Below the pieces are notes generated by a model. It had not been told where the DNA came from, did not search any database, and saw nothing but the letters and a program-made list of their open reading frames with translations. Below are positions 1 through 10,249 of a stretch of DNA of 64,000 bases, piece after piece. Position 1 is the first letter of the stretch; each line of letters starts with the position of its first letter. Position numbers and translations under genes: made by a program. The stretch is from Epiperipatus broadwayi. Lineage: Eukaryota; Onychophora; Udeonychophora; Euonychophora; Peripatidae. The stretch covers positions 2,690,396 through 2,754,395 of the forward strand of contig JAQFVV010012544.1 in NCBI GenBank assembly GCA_028023455.1, read 5' to 3'.

Positions 1-1353
1 TGTCTAAATGATAAAGATGTACCGGAAGATTGGAAGAATGCAGTAATAATATTAATATTTAAAAAAGGTGAAAAAGAAGATATTAGAAATTACAGACCTA
101 TCAGCCTTTTATCAGTTTTATATAAAATTTTTACCAAGATAATTACGACTCGTCTACAGAGAACTTTGGATTTCCACCAACCAAGAGAACAAGCTGGATT
201 TAAAAGTGGTTTTAGTACAATAGATCATATCCAGGTATTGAGAGAAGTCATAGAAAGGACAAGCGAATATGAGTTGTCATTATGTTTTGGATTTATAGAT
301 TATGAAAAGGCATTCGATTCTATACACATTTCTTCAGTGATTAAAGCATTGGATCATCAAGGTATAGATCCAGGATATTGTCATATTTTAAAGAATATTT
401 ATAAAAATGCAACAGCAACAATTAGATTACATAATGATACTGGAAAAATCAACATTGAGAAAGGTGTAAGACAAGGTGACTCCATATCTCCAAAACTCTT
501 TACAGCAGTGCTGCAAGAAGTATTTTGTGGATTAAAATGGGAAACTAAAGGAGTGAAAGTAAATGGAGAGTATTTAAGTCATTTAGATTTCACAGATGAT
601 GTAGTTGTTTTTGCAAATAATGCTTCAGAGCTGCAGGAAATGTTGCAGGAGTTAGCAGATGAAAGTAGAAAAGTAGGACTAAAGATAAATGTTAAAAAGA
701 CTAAAGTAATGTTTAATCGATTTGCTCAAAATATGAAAATAAAGATTGATTATGAAGAATTAGAAGAAGTTAACAGTTACAAATACCTTGGTCAGATTAT
801 TAATACAGATGGAAACATAATGGAGGAAATTAATCATAGAATTAAACTTGGTTGGAGTGCTTTTGGTAGAAATAACTTGATACTAAAAGGAAATATGCCT
901 ATGTGTTTGAAAAGGATGGTTTTTAACAAATGTGTTTTACCAGTTCTTACTTATGGATCTGAGACTTGGACACTTAATAGAAGAGCAATACAGAGACTTC
1001 AGACCACTCAAAGGAGTACGGAGAGATGTATGTTGGGAGTAACAAGAAGAGATCGAAAACACAATGTATGGGTAAGACAACAAACAGGTGTTACTGACCT
1101 TATTGAAAAAATTAAAAGATTGAAATGGAGTTGGGCTGGACATATTTCTAGAAGAGATGATAATAGATGGACAATTGAAATTTTAAACTGGATTCCAAGA
1201 GATTGTAAAAGACCCAGAAAGAGACCACATGTGAGATGGATGGATGAAATAAGAAAATGTGCAGGGGTGTTGTGGAGAAGAGAAGCTAAAGATCGGAGAA
1301 AATGGATTAAACTTGGAGAGACCTTCATCCTGCAGTGGATTGATAATGGTTGA
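1..1353 (+). CDS. RTE-clade LINE reverse transcriptase, 3' part of ORF (5' end outside window)
   Basis: The frame is open from base 1 to the TGA at 1351, about 450 residues. The first Met is at 166, but coding clearly starts before the window because the finger region with NYRPISLLS lies at 85-111. It encodes the RT of a non-LTR retrotransposon that would copy its RNA at a nicked chromosomal target. Visible motifs, numbered from base 1: FIDYEKAFDS (catalytic Asp100), RQGDSISP, and FTDD at 197-200 where FADD is usual, so the second box has Ala to Thr. The tail contains LTYGSETW and a W-GH-RR segment followed by RKRPHVRW, typical of RTE/BovB-type C-termini. The upstream APE endonuclease is not in the window. 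Decayed relatives lie at 48.9-52.4, 52.4-53.7 and 59.0-60.2 kb. This is the best-preserved LINE ORF here, but the TDD change may make it inactive. Confidence 0.9.
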   Translation, partial: CLNDKDVPEDWKNAVIILIFKKGEKEDIRNYRPISLLSVLYKIFTKIITTRLQRTLDFHQPREQAGFKSGFSTIDHIQVLREVIERTSEYELSLCFGFIDYEKAFDSIHISSVIKALDHQGIDPGYCHILKNIYKNATATIRLHNDTGKINIEKGVRQGDSISPKLFTAVLQEVFCGLKWETKGVKVNGEYLSHLDFTDDVVVFANNASELQEMLQELADESRKVGLKINVKKTKVMFNRFAQNMKIKIDYEELEEVNSYKYLGQIINTDGNIMEEINHRIKLGWSAFGRNNLILKGNMPMCLKRMVFNKCVLPVLTYGSETWTLNRRAIQRLQTTQRSTERCMLGVTRRDRKHNVWVRQQTGVTDLIEKIKRLKWSWAGHISRRDDNRWTIEILNWIPRDCKRPRKRPHVRWMDEIRKCAGVLWRREAKDRRKWIKLGETFILQWIDNG

Positions 1354-1371
1354 TGATGATGATGATGATGA
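1351..1371 (+). repeat. (TGA)n 3' tail of the RTE LINE
   Basis: A run of TGATGA begins at the stop codon and ends the element. RTE-clade elements characteristically end in short tandem repeats instead of poly(A). Host sequence resumes at about 1372, exactly where homology to unit B (38458 onward) begins, so this is the element's 3' boundary. Confidence 0.8.
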
Positions 1372-1385
1372 CTCATAAATTTATT

Positions 1386-3940
1386 TACATCAAAATAGAA
1401 ATTCGAGATTACATTGTTAGAATTATAAAATTAAATTAAACTAAACCCAAATAAAAATATAAATACATGAATCTGTTCTGTTATCTTCTCCCAAGAATAT
1501 AACAAATAATTTGATGTTAGAACACTTTGTCATATTTCTAACATCTTTTAGAATTCTGTTCTCTCAGAACTCTCCTTATAATAGTAAATAAATCTATATA
1601 TTTATTTTTCAATTTTTTTCATTATATATAAAAAATAAGTACTCCATAGTATAGTGGTACAATATTCTTCATGAAATGGCTGTTTTACATTTTATCAATA
1701 TATATATATAATTAAAAGCATGCTAATGAGCTAGCTCTAAACAAGCTTCTTTTTTTTATTATTATGATAAATGCTACTACAAGAGAATGCATTCAAATCA
1801 TCTTTATCTTAGATTGTTCCCACTCCCAGACCGGTTTCAACCTACCTATGGGTCTCTTCAGTGAGGAGTTGGGACATTAGATTATATATATAGCTTCATA
1901 GGTTGTACAATAGACATATCTAAAGAAATAGATAATAGTAGTGTGGTATTACAAGACTTGTTTTATTATATAATATTTTTTAACTGGCTGACTAAATTTG
2001 CATTAATTGTTTAAATATAAAATCTTTTTTTTTTTTTTTTGCAAAAGGCACAAATACAATTTATAAAAAATCCAACCTACATGTGAATATTTATTTAAAT
2101 AAATTCACACTTTTAGTTTGAATTAAGACAAAAAAAAAATAGTTTCAACTTTACAAAAGGTTATTTAATATTCAATCATATAACATAATGTTTTTTAAAA
2201 AGATTTTATATAGTAAAAGATTGAATTAGAGATTTCATTAATAGAATGCTGTATCATAAATCTCTAAATCAACAATAATGAAAAACAGTAGAAGTGAGCA
2301 CGAGAAAACAAGAATTCTTCGTTTAAAATTTTCTTCCAAAAAATCCCACTATCAAAATTACTCACATGGAAAACATTTATAATTTGAAGGATTTTTTAAA
2401 TGTTATTTACATTGAAAATTCCAAATGCTGTATTATTTGTAAAATTGGAAAGTCATATCTCAAATGTGATTTAAAAAAAAAAAGGTTTTTTATTAAGTTT
2501 TTACTTTATTATGTAAAAGAGTGAACTAAATTATAAGTTAATTACTATAGTTTTAGTTGTTATTATTTTTTGTCAAGTGAATTACTATGGAAATTAAAGC
2601 ACTTGACATTATATATGACATTTTATATTAGATCATTTTATCAATAATTTTATACAAGCATAAATTTTGTGTTCATAATATTCATCATATTTGCATAATT
2701 CAGCAGAAAAAAATATATATTCTTAGGTTCTACTTATATCAGAGCGCAATGATGTCAATTATTATGAATGAATTTAAATATTATCCAAATATATTTTAAA
2801 GCTATTCGATGTGCCAGAATAAGTCAACATGATAGGCCTTTAAAAATTGTAAATAAAATACTTCCCAAGCAATCAATAAAGTTTTGCCACAATCAGTCAG
2901 CCGAATTCTTATTTTCATGAATCATCAGAAATTTATATCCTAGAATCCTGAAATCAGCAACAACTTGGAATAAGAGTTGACAAAAGCACAAACTGGAAGT
3001 TTTATTTTTTAATTTAACTGTGAAAAGATGATTATTCTTACAAAAGTCAAAGTTATAGATTATTGACATAACACATTTTATTATTGTTTAAGTTTATAGA
3101 ATAAAATATATGATATTATATTTAAATAATATGAGTTATAATATCCTGAGAGCAAACTAATTGAGTTGGTGAAGTTACTTTCTAGAAATTTTTAATTTAA
3201 ATATAAAGAATAATATATTGACTAAATTATTTTTTTATGAGACAAACATCTTAATATTCAATTACTTATCTTTTTTGTTTTGTTTAGGGAATTTAATTAT
3301 CAAAATTATGAAAGAGGTAAAAGACAAATAATTATAAAAGTGGTAAAAGAGAAATTGCAGATTATTGAAGTAAAATATACAAATAGAATTCAAATCATGG
3401 GTTTAATTATTTAATGAAGTTGAACGAAAATAGCAGTTTGGTTCTTTTTAATTCAATAAAAACTTTTAAACAGAAGTAACAAATTAAAAAAAACACTTTA
3501 AAATATTTTTAAACCACATATAACAATATCATAATATAATTTTTATTGTAAAATGGGCTTTGTTAATTAGCTTAACTATTAAACTAAAAATAATTCTATA
3601 AATACAAATTTCCTAACGATTCTTTATTCTCGTTTATTTACACATTTAAACACTTTCATATACCAGTAAGAAAAAATATTTATCTCTTAAAAGACACAAG
3701 AAATCTGAGTGAGAAACTGTATATATTCTCTATGAAATATTTATAATTAAATCGAGTATTTTCTACCATTTTACATATATCATGATTGCAGAATAATTTA
3801 ACTTGAAATATTTCATAAAACAGATTATTCCATAGCCTAGAATTATTGAATAGCATGTAGTCTTCAGATAATTATTAATTCATAACTTCATAAATTAGGA
3901 TTATTGGCTTGCTATGTTTCACCATTTATGTCTATGCTAT
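1386..3940. repeat. Segmental duplication unit A, left block
   Basis: No gene is seen. Bases 1386-1475 match 38463-38555 in direct orientation. Most of 1490-3940 matches 38570-41780 in inverted orientation, for example 3050-3260 against 39760-39960 and 3710-3800 against 39190-39290. The short piece 3545-3690 matches 39340-39545 in direct orientation. The matches contain many substitutions and small gaps, so the duplication is old. Confidence 0.65.
1790..1900 (-). ncRNA. Hammerhead-ribozyme-like motif in a dispersed repeat
   Basis: On the minus strand: CUGAAGA (1861-1855), a stem-loop with arms GACC/GGUU, GAAAC (1838-1834), a two-base loop, then GUC (1831-1829). This matches the CUGANGA-helix II-GAAA-helix III-UH core of a type I hammerhead with a minimal helix III. 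The strands before the core and after GUC can pair (ACUC with GGGU beside the core, then CCC with GGG past an internal loop), giving helix I. Minimal type I hammerheads are known in Penelope-like elements and retrozymes. No catalysis is shown. Confidence 0.55.
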
Positions 3941-4029
3941 GCACACATCCTATATATATATATGTTGATACGAAGGTTTTCATGGGTTGCAGATATAAAA
4001 GACATTTTGCGGGTTCATCAGTGTTAAAA

Positions 4030-4100
4030 TACTTTAAATATTGATATACTGACGTTTCAACTTGGTAACCCAAATCATCCACAGAGTGATAAAAGGTAGA
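4030..4100 (-). other. GAAAC-GUC motif in the 3' non-coding part of PLE family 1
   Basis: On the minus strand GAAACGUC (4058-4051) follows a potential stem with CAAGUU. The same block recurs as GAAAUGUC at 6336-6343 (plus) and AAAAUGUC near 29772-29779 (minus). This resembles the helix II to cleavage-site half of the hammerheads known in PLE pLTRs. The expected CUGAUGA is not intact: a GGAUGA or AGAUGA word stands in its place. It is either a decayed or a divergent ribozyme. Confidence 0.35.
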
Positions 4101-4177
4101 AAGACGGTTGTAAAGGCGCTACAATCACTGATTTAAAAATAAACGTTAAAGTTCCACCAATAGCAAAAATGTTAAAT

Positions 4178-5278
4178 TTAAGAATATTTTTTAAAAAAAT
4201 CTTTCCAAATAGGAGGAAGTTTGCTTGTATCATCTCGCTTATTGATACAATCTGGCCTTTTAAGTATCTCAATGGCTTCTCTAATTTTGCACTGGTATAG
4301 ATTATCACATCTGGATATGATCCTGGTACTAGAAAAATTAATTTTATGACCTGAATCCATAGTATGGAGTGAGAGTGCTGATGATGATGAGTGTTGTTTA
4401 ATTGCATTAGCATACTCATCTCTCCTAACACTGATGCGATGATTGCTCATACCTATGTAAGAAGCCTTACAATTTTCACATGAGATTTGATAACACCATG
4501 AGATTCAAGAGGGATTGAATCCTTAGGCTTGGTTATTATATTACTGATCTTCTGATGAGTAGAAAACCCTGTATTTATATTATAGCATTTTAATATACGT
4601 CCAATACTGTCTGTAGCTCCTTTTACATATGTAACACAAATCCTAATAGCTGATTTATCATCTTTTTGTTTCCTATTTTGTCCATTTTGGGCTTGAAATA
4701 AGGCTTTGTTAATAAATTTATAATTATAACTATTTGCTAATAAAACACTATTAATATGATTTATTTCATCTTTCAGATGCGACTTATCTGAAAGGTTAAA
4801 TGCTCTATTTAAAAAAGTTTTGGCTAAAGAAACGATCTGAGTTGGGTGATGATGAGAATGGAAATGTAAATATCTGTCCATGTGTGAATTCTTTCTATAA
4901 ATTGAAAAAGATAAACTATTTGGTGTTCTGGTGACTAAAACATCAAGAAAAGGGAGTTTTTTATCAAACTCTGTCTCCATTGTAAATCTAATATGAGGAT
5001 GCATATTATTTAAATGTAAGAAAAAATCATCTAATTTATTTTTTCCATGTTACCATATGACAAAAATGTCAACTATGTATCTGAGCCAAATGAGGGGTTT
5101 TAAAGAGGATGATTCTAAAGCATGAGTTTCTATATTTTCCATGAATAAATCAGCTATTAGTCCTGAGATAGGTAAGCCCATAGGAGTAACAAAAACTTGT
5201 CTGTAATGCTGTCCATTATATACAAAATATGTGTTCAAGAGACAATGTTTAATCAAAGCAATAATATGGTTTGGCAAA
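4178..5278 (-). pseudogene. PLE family 1 RT and GIY-YIG endonuclease, left (minus) half
   Basis: Read on the minus strand from 5278. The RT palm contains TPMGLPISG and RYIVDIF, where the catalytic YIDD-type box has lost its first Asp to Val. A connector with PFLDVLVTR follows, then a GIY-YIG nuclease region with CENC. A frameshift lies near 4490-4500, within the GVY segment. The last frame (4450-4178) keeps RISVRRDE and the acidic REAIEI stretch and ends WKDFFKK. A functional protein would be a PLE reverse transcriptase-endonuclease acting in the nucleus. The Asp loss and frameshift make this copy dead. It is truncated at its 5' side by the inversion junction. Confidence 0.8.
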
Positions 5279-6247
5279 GAATCATCCTCTTTAAAATCCC
5301 TCATTTGGCTCAGATGCATAGATGACATTTTTGTCATATGGATACATGGAAAAAATAAATTAGTTGATTTTTTCTTACATTTAAATAATATGCATCCTCA
5401 TATTAGATTTACAATGGAGACAGAGTCTGGTGGAAAACTCCCTTTTCTTGATGTTTTAGTCACCAGAACACCAAATAGTTTATCTTTTTTAATTTATAGA
5501 AAGAATACAAATATGGACAGATATTTACATTTACATTCTCATCATCACCCAACTCAGATCGTTTCTGTAGCCAAAACTCTTTTAAATAAAGCATTTAATG
5601 TTTCAGATAAGTCACATCTGAAAGATGAAATAAATCATATTAATAGTGTTTTATTAGCAAATAGTTATAATTATAAATTTATTAAAAAAGCCTTATTTCA
5701 AGCCCAAAATGGACAAAATATGAAACAAAAAGATGATAAATCAGCTATTAGGATTTGTGTTCCATATGTAAAAGGAGCTATAGACAGTATTGGACATATA
5801 TTAAAGGGCTATAATATAAATACAGCATTTTCTACTCATCAACAGATCAGTAATATAATAACCAAGCCTAAGGATTCAATCCCTTTTGAATCTCAAGGTG
5901 TTTATCAAATCTCATGTGAAAATTGTAAGGCTTCTTACATAGATATGAATAATCATTGCATCAGTGTTAGGAGAGATGAGCATGCTAATGCAGTTAAACA
6001 ACACTCATCATCATCAGCACTCTCACTCCATACTATGGATTCAGGTCATAAAATTATTTTTCTAGTACCAGGATCATATCCAGATGTGATAATCTATACC
6101 AGTGCAAAATTAGAGAAGCCATTGAGATACTTAAAAGGCCAGATTGTATCAATAAGCAAGATGATACAAGCAAACTTCCTCCTATTTGGAAAGATTTTTT
6201 TAAAAAAACATTCTCAATTTAACATTTTTGCTATTGGAGGAACTTAA
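5279..6247 (+). pseudogene. PLE family 1 RT (end) and GIY-YIG endonuclease, right (plus) half
   Basis: The frame is open in one piece to the stop at 6245-6247. Element homology starts at about 5279 (ESSSLK), so any Met before that is antisense of the left half. The catalytic box reads CIDDIF, with both Asp kept and Tyr changed to Cys. PFLDVLVTR and the connector follow. The nuclease region has GVYQISCENC, then YID where YIG is expected, then CISVRRDEH. The N-terminal and most RT domains are absent. The reading frame is better preserved than in its inverted partner, but the protein is only a C-terminal fragment. Confidence 0.8.
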
Positions 6248-6419
6248 ACATTTTTTTGCAAATCAGTGATTGTAGCGCCTTTACAACTGTCTTTCTATCT
6301 TTTATCACTCTGTGGATGACTTGTGTTACCAAGTTGAAATGTCAATATATCAATATTTAAAATATTTTAACATGGATGAACCCACAAAATATGTCTTTTA
6401 TATATATGCAAAAAAATCA

Positions 6420-6960
6420 CATCATATTTTACATGACTTAATTTATTAAGTTTGTATTATGTTATCTAATGAACATGCCGATAGCTCTTAACAAGTCTTT
6501 CAGAATATCCCCATTCTCAGACCAGTTTCTAGATTCTGGCTAAAGCTATTAATATATGGTGTATTTCAACTTGATTCAGTCCCATATTGCTATTTAAGTT
6601 AGATTGCTGGATTTGAAGACATATAGATATCTGAAAATTTTCAGATTTTCTACTTAATAGTTAACTATTAGATAAAGTGTTGGGCTTGACATAGTATTTT
6701 AAATCTAATGCTTGAATAAGATTATGTTTTGAATGGGCTTGGTTTGGTGGTGTGGATTAATATAGGTTCATTTTGTGGGGTTGTCAGCTACCCTTACAAT
6801 ATATATGTAATAATATTATTATTCGATGTCTGTATTTTTTTCCAAAGCAATATATGTAATTATATAATTGAATATTTGTAAATGCAGTAATTAAATAAGT
6901 AAAAATTTTATCCACTTAAGAGTGCTTTTGATTATCCTAGTAATCTTTGTCAACTAAAAC
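6420..6960. other. Intergenic, repeat remnant
   Basis: No gene is seen. Bases 6480-6700 belong to the same dispersed family as 1790-1900 and 28780-29000. The minus strand of 6515-6540 keeps GAAAC, two bases and GUC followed by UGAGAAUGGGGAUAUU, but the CUGAUGA part has decayed. Confidence 0.4.
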
Positions 6961-6969
6961 TTTGAAAGG

Positions 6970-8140
6970 CTAACCTTCCCACAATTCCATGATCTTAACA
7001 TTTGCTGCTTGCCTATTAATTAAGTCATGTTTATATTTGTATATTAGCATAGATTTCTTTATTTTTCTTTTATTGTTATTTTTTTCAATTTGCAATATTT
7101 TTACATTATTAAAATTGAAGTCAAAACTATAAATACATGACTTATTATGGTCATAAAAAACAGATGCTGAAATATTATTATCTACTATACAATTTTGTTT
7201 CAATTTCTGAACATGTTTTAATAATAGCAAGTGCTCTTTACTTCTTTTTTCCAATGTAAATTTAGATTTACCTATATATATACACTGCCACACCTACATA
7301 TCCATTTATAAATGACACAATATTTATTTATAAATGAGATTTTATCTTTGGAGTTATTTATTAATTTTTTAATGTAGGAGGTGTGTAAAATGCAACATCA
7401 CATATACTTTTATAAATTTTTCTTATAAAATTTACTTGATCATTTGAAATATATGGTATTGATATCCATATTTTTTATTAACAGAAGAATCAATATTATT
7501 AAAATTTTTATTCTTATATTTTGTATTAAAATCTCTAATAATATTATATATATACATGATTATAATTGTAGCCAACATTTAACAATTCATTCAAATATAT
7601 TTCAATATTTTTACCTTAATCCGATGAATATTTGCAAAGACTATTATCTCTAAATAAGAAGGACTTCAAACCTGCCAATTTATGTGACATTGGAACTTTT
7701 GATTTATATGGAATATTATCTCTTTTTACTATTGGTTTAATGGTCATACAGTAATTCAGCATACATTGATTTCTAGTTATTTTAAGATCAAGAAACTGAA
7801 TGCACATTAAATTTTGTCTGTTTTTTATTCATTTTAGGCCTTTTAAAACATTCAATTCTTTAAACAATTCATTAATTGTATTTGGTTTTCCACATACAAA
7901 AACATCATCAACATATCAATAATAGTTAGTAATAATTTTTTGATATTCCTTTTTCAAAAAATTTTCATCATATGTTAAAATTATAAAATTACATATTTGA
8001 GCAACAGTAGATAAACCCATTGGCCAGCCATTGCACATTTTATAAAAAGCCTTCTTAGAAACTGCATAATTATTTTTATCGATAAAGTTTAATGTTTCAG
8101 TTATAAATTTTATTATATGAATACATAGTATTATTAGCAA
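6970..8140 (-). pseudogene. Penelope-like element, second lineage, RT to GIY-YIG
   Basis: Minus-strand pieces in order. Bases 8140-7916 encode an RT segment with FYKMCNGWPMGLS, which fits the F-x-x-x-G-x-PMG box, and in a shifted frame lead to YVDDVFV (about 7917-7890, partly disrupted by a stop). Bases 7807-7616 continue the palm-thumb region with FLDLKIT. Bases 7293-6970 hold the GIY-YIG nuclease with YIGKSKFTLEKRSKEH and end MELWE. Several frameshifts and stops separate the pieces, so this is a dead, 5'-truncated copy. Its sequence is far from family 1, indicating a separate PLE lineage. It could alternatively be a divergent Neptune-like PLE; the lineage is not certain. Confidence 0.7.
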
Positions 8141-8269
8141 GAGCTTCCATGAAGTAAAAATATAATAGCTAAATAACTGACATTTCAGTATAATACGAAG
8201 TAAAAAGTAATTGTTATTGTACTGAAATGTCAGCTATTTAGCTGTTATATTTTTATTACATGTAAGCTC
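8141..8269. repeat. Short foldback repeat
   Basis: The arms 8141-8194 and 8216-8269 are near-perfect inverted repeats around a loop of about 20 bases. Each arm includes GACATTTCAGTA or its complement. It lies directly beside the 5' end of the second-lineage PLE fragment, and could be its inverted leader or a miniature inverted-repeat element. Confidence 0.75.
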
Positions 8270-8329
8270 CCAGAAATAATAGTATGAATGCATCATCTAT
8301 CCATGAGAATACATATATACATGCATATA

Positions 8330-10245
8330 TAGGGAATATGTTTTCATACATATAGGTGTATCCTTGGTGAAATTGGGACATATTTGTCATTCTACTTTAA
8401 CAGGATGAGAATTTTCAGTCCCATACACCATAATCATAGCATTCTTATTTCATTGTGTTACTGCTTCTTATATAATTTTTTATTATTATAATTATACAAA
8501 TGAGCTCATATATATCCATCCATGAGCTTATTGAATACAATTCTTATGCTTATAACATTCTTGTGGGTTGCTATGAACCATGCCTCCATCACTTCCTTTT
8601 TTAGTTATCATATTCTAAGCATACTAGTTTAGCACTTTGTTGAAAGAAAATGTTGGAAAACTCAGAAAACATATCTACATTTAGAGTTTTTGTTAGTACA
8701 TTTGTATAGGTATTTATGATCTGCTATTCAAGTTCTACTGTTAGCCCTGGATTTTCGATTGATGTACTATAATATACCATATGCATCATATCTGGCTCAC
8801 TGCACTGGACCTCATAGACTATGTGTGGAGGTCATTATTTAATAACCTATCCTAATTGTCATTAATTAGTCTATTAAGACTAACTGAGGTTAACAAGCTC
8901 ATATTATATTTTTGTTTACAGATCTTTTCTATGTTTTTGGCCAGTTGTACTACATAAGACATACTGGTCCATGGTTTATTATTGCTTTGTGGTCTATAAC
9001 CTGCCTCATTTTTGTATTAAATCTTTTTTTCTTTAATATCTTTAATATTTCAGTTTGTGCCATGGTCTGCAAATGTCTTTTATGTAACCATTGACAGTTT
9101 GTTTTTTATCTGCTTTGTATTTGTAAACAAGCTGGTTTCTGAAGAAGAATGCTTTGAATTATGTGAGCTTGTGAGACCTTGAAATGTTTGATTGTGACTG
9201 GATTGCACCTCTTATTCCCATTGTTTTTATAAACATTTTAAAATCTATCTTGTTTTTAATTCAATTATATTATAACATCTATATATTTGATGATACTTGT
9301 TACATTTTTCTTTTTGATTATTCATTGCAATGATGAATTGGTGTTCTATAGGTTTTGTATTCCTGTAATAGTTCACTCAGATCCACACACAAGTTTATTT
9401 TTGATGAATGTTTTGGAAATTGTATACTGATCTTTCTCTAAGAAGGCTGTGACAATTTTTGTTTCCATTTTGAAAAGTGTCAGACTATATATTATTTTAC
9501 TGGTAAGCAGCTTATTGGCCATGTATTTTTTTATTTTATAGAATTTATTATTAAATATAGCTATCAATTCACACTAGTACATCAATAATAAATTCCCTTT
9601 TTAATTGATTATATCCATTTTTTCAATTGGTTTTTAATGTCATTTGTTGATATTTTTATAGCAATGATGTATAAAGTTCAGATATGTCCAGCAATGTGAG
9701 TCTGTATTCCTCCTAATTAGAAACACCTAGAACAGATTCCCAAGGGATGATGTCCCACAAACAGTTTACTATTTTCTGTGCAATGACCTAAGAAGCACAG
9801 TGATACCTTAATGTGAATTCAGACCCAAGAAATGATAGCATAATTAACTATACAAGCATCCTAAAGACAACTTTGAATGTAGGTCAATTTTCTAAGATCA
9901 TAAAAGAGAATTCTGTCACAGTTTCAATCCACAAACCATTAAGTTATTACATATAGAATGTGATGATTGAAAAAGGTGAACCATGCATGGTTCATAGGTA
10001 GCCACAAGAATGTTCTAAACAGGAGGGAAAAACAGTATCCAATTTTACTATAGGCAGAATATGTAAATGAGCCTATTTGCATAATTATAATACTAAAGCA
10101 AGATATATAAAAGCAGCAACCACTATAAAATAAAAAATTCTAAAATTATGGTACATGGCATTTAATGTGCCCTCAACTAGATAATAAAGTAGAAAAAAAG
10201 GTATCCCATATTGTCAAAAACATGCACATATATATATATATCAAA
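8330..10245. mobile_element. Element with about 300 bp inverted terminal repeats
   Basis: Bases 8330-8625 and 9945-10245 match in inverted orientation with moderate divergence. Both arms contain a block reading CCACAAGAATGTT on one strand and GGTTCATAG-type sequence. The interior of about 1.3 kb has only short frames (8912-9094 plus, 9567-9373 minus) and no protein I recognise. At 9125-9215 a CTGAAGAAGAATGC word followed by GAAATGTTTG resembles the PLE/retrozyme-type repeats elsewhere. This could be a foldback, a non-autonomous DNA transposon or another inverted retroelement pair. Confidence 0.5.
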
Positions 10246-10249
10246 AGAG

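Larger units (their letters stand above)
3963..6408. mobile_element. Penelope-like element family 1, head-to-head inverted dimer
   Basis: Two 5'-truncated copies meet near 5278, with their 3' ends (GIY-YIG side) pointing outward. The minus copy covers 5278-3963 and the plus copy 5279-6408. The flanks mirror each other through the non-coding 3' region (4030-4130 against 6260-6360). A third, truncated minus copy of the family is at 29690-30222. PLEs are known for partial tandem and inverted arrangements with pLTRs. Both halves carry disabling changes and neither is complete. Confidence 0.8.

Noticed and set aside
1008-1376. His-rich minus-strand frame over the RTE ORF
   Set aside because: Antisense shadow of the LINE ORF and its TGA tail.
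4075-4431. 118-residue minus-strand frame in PLE family 1
   Set aside because: It runs through the nuclease end in a shifted frame and into the non-coding flank; part of the pseudogene, not a separate gene.
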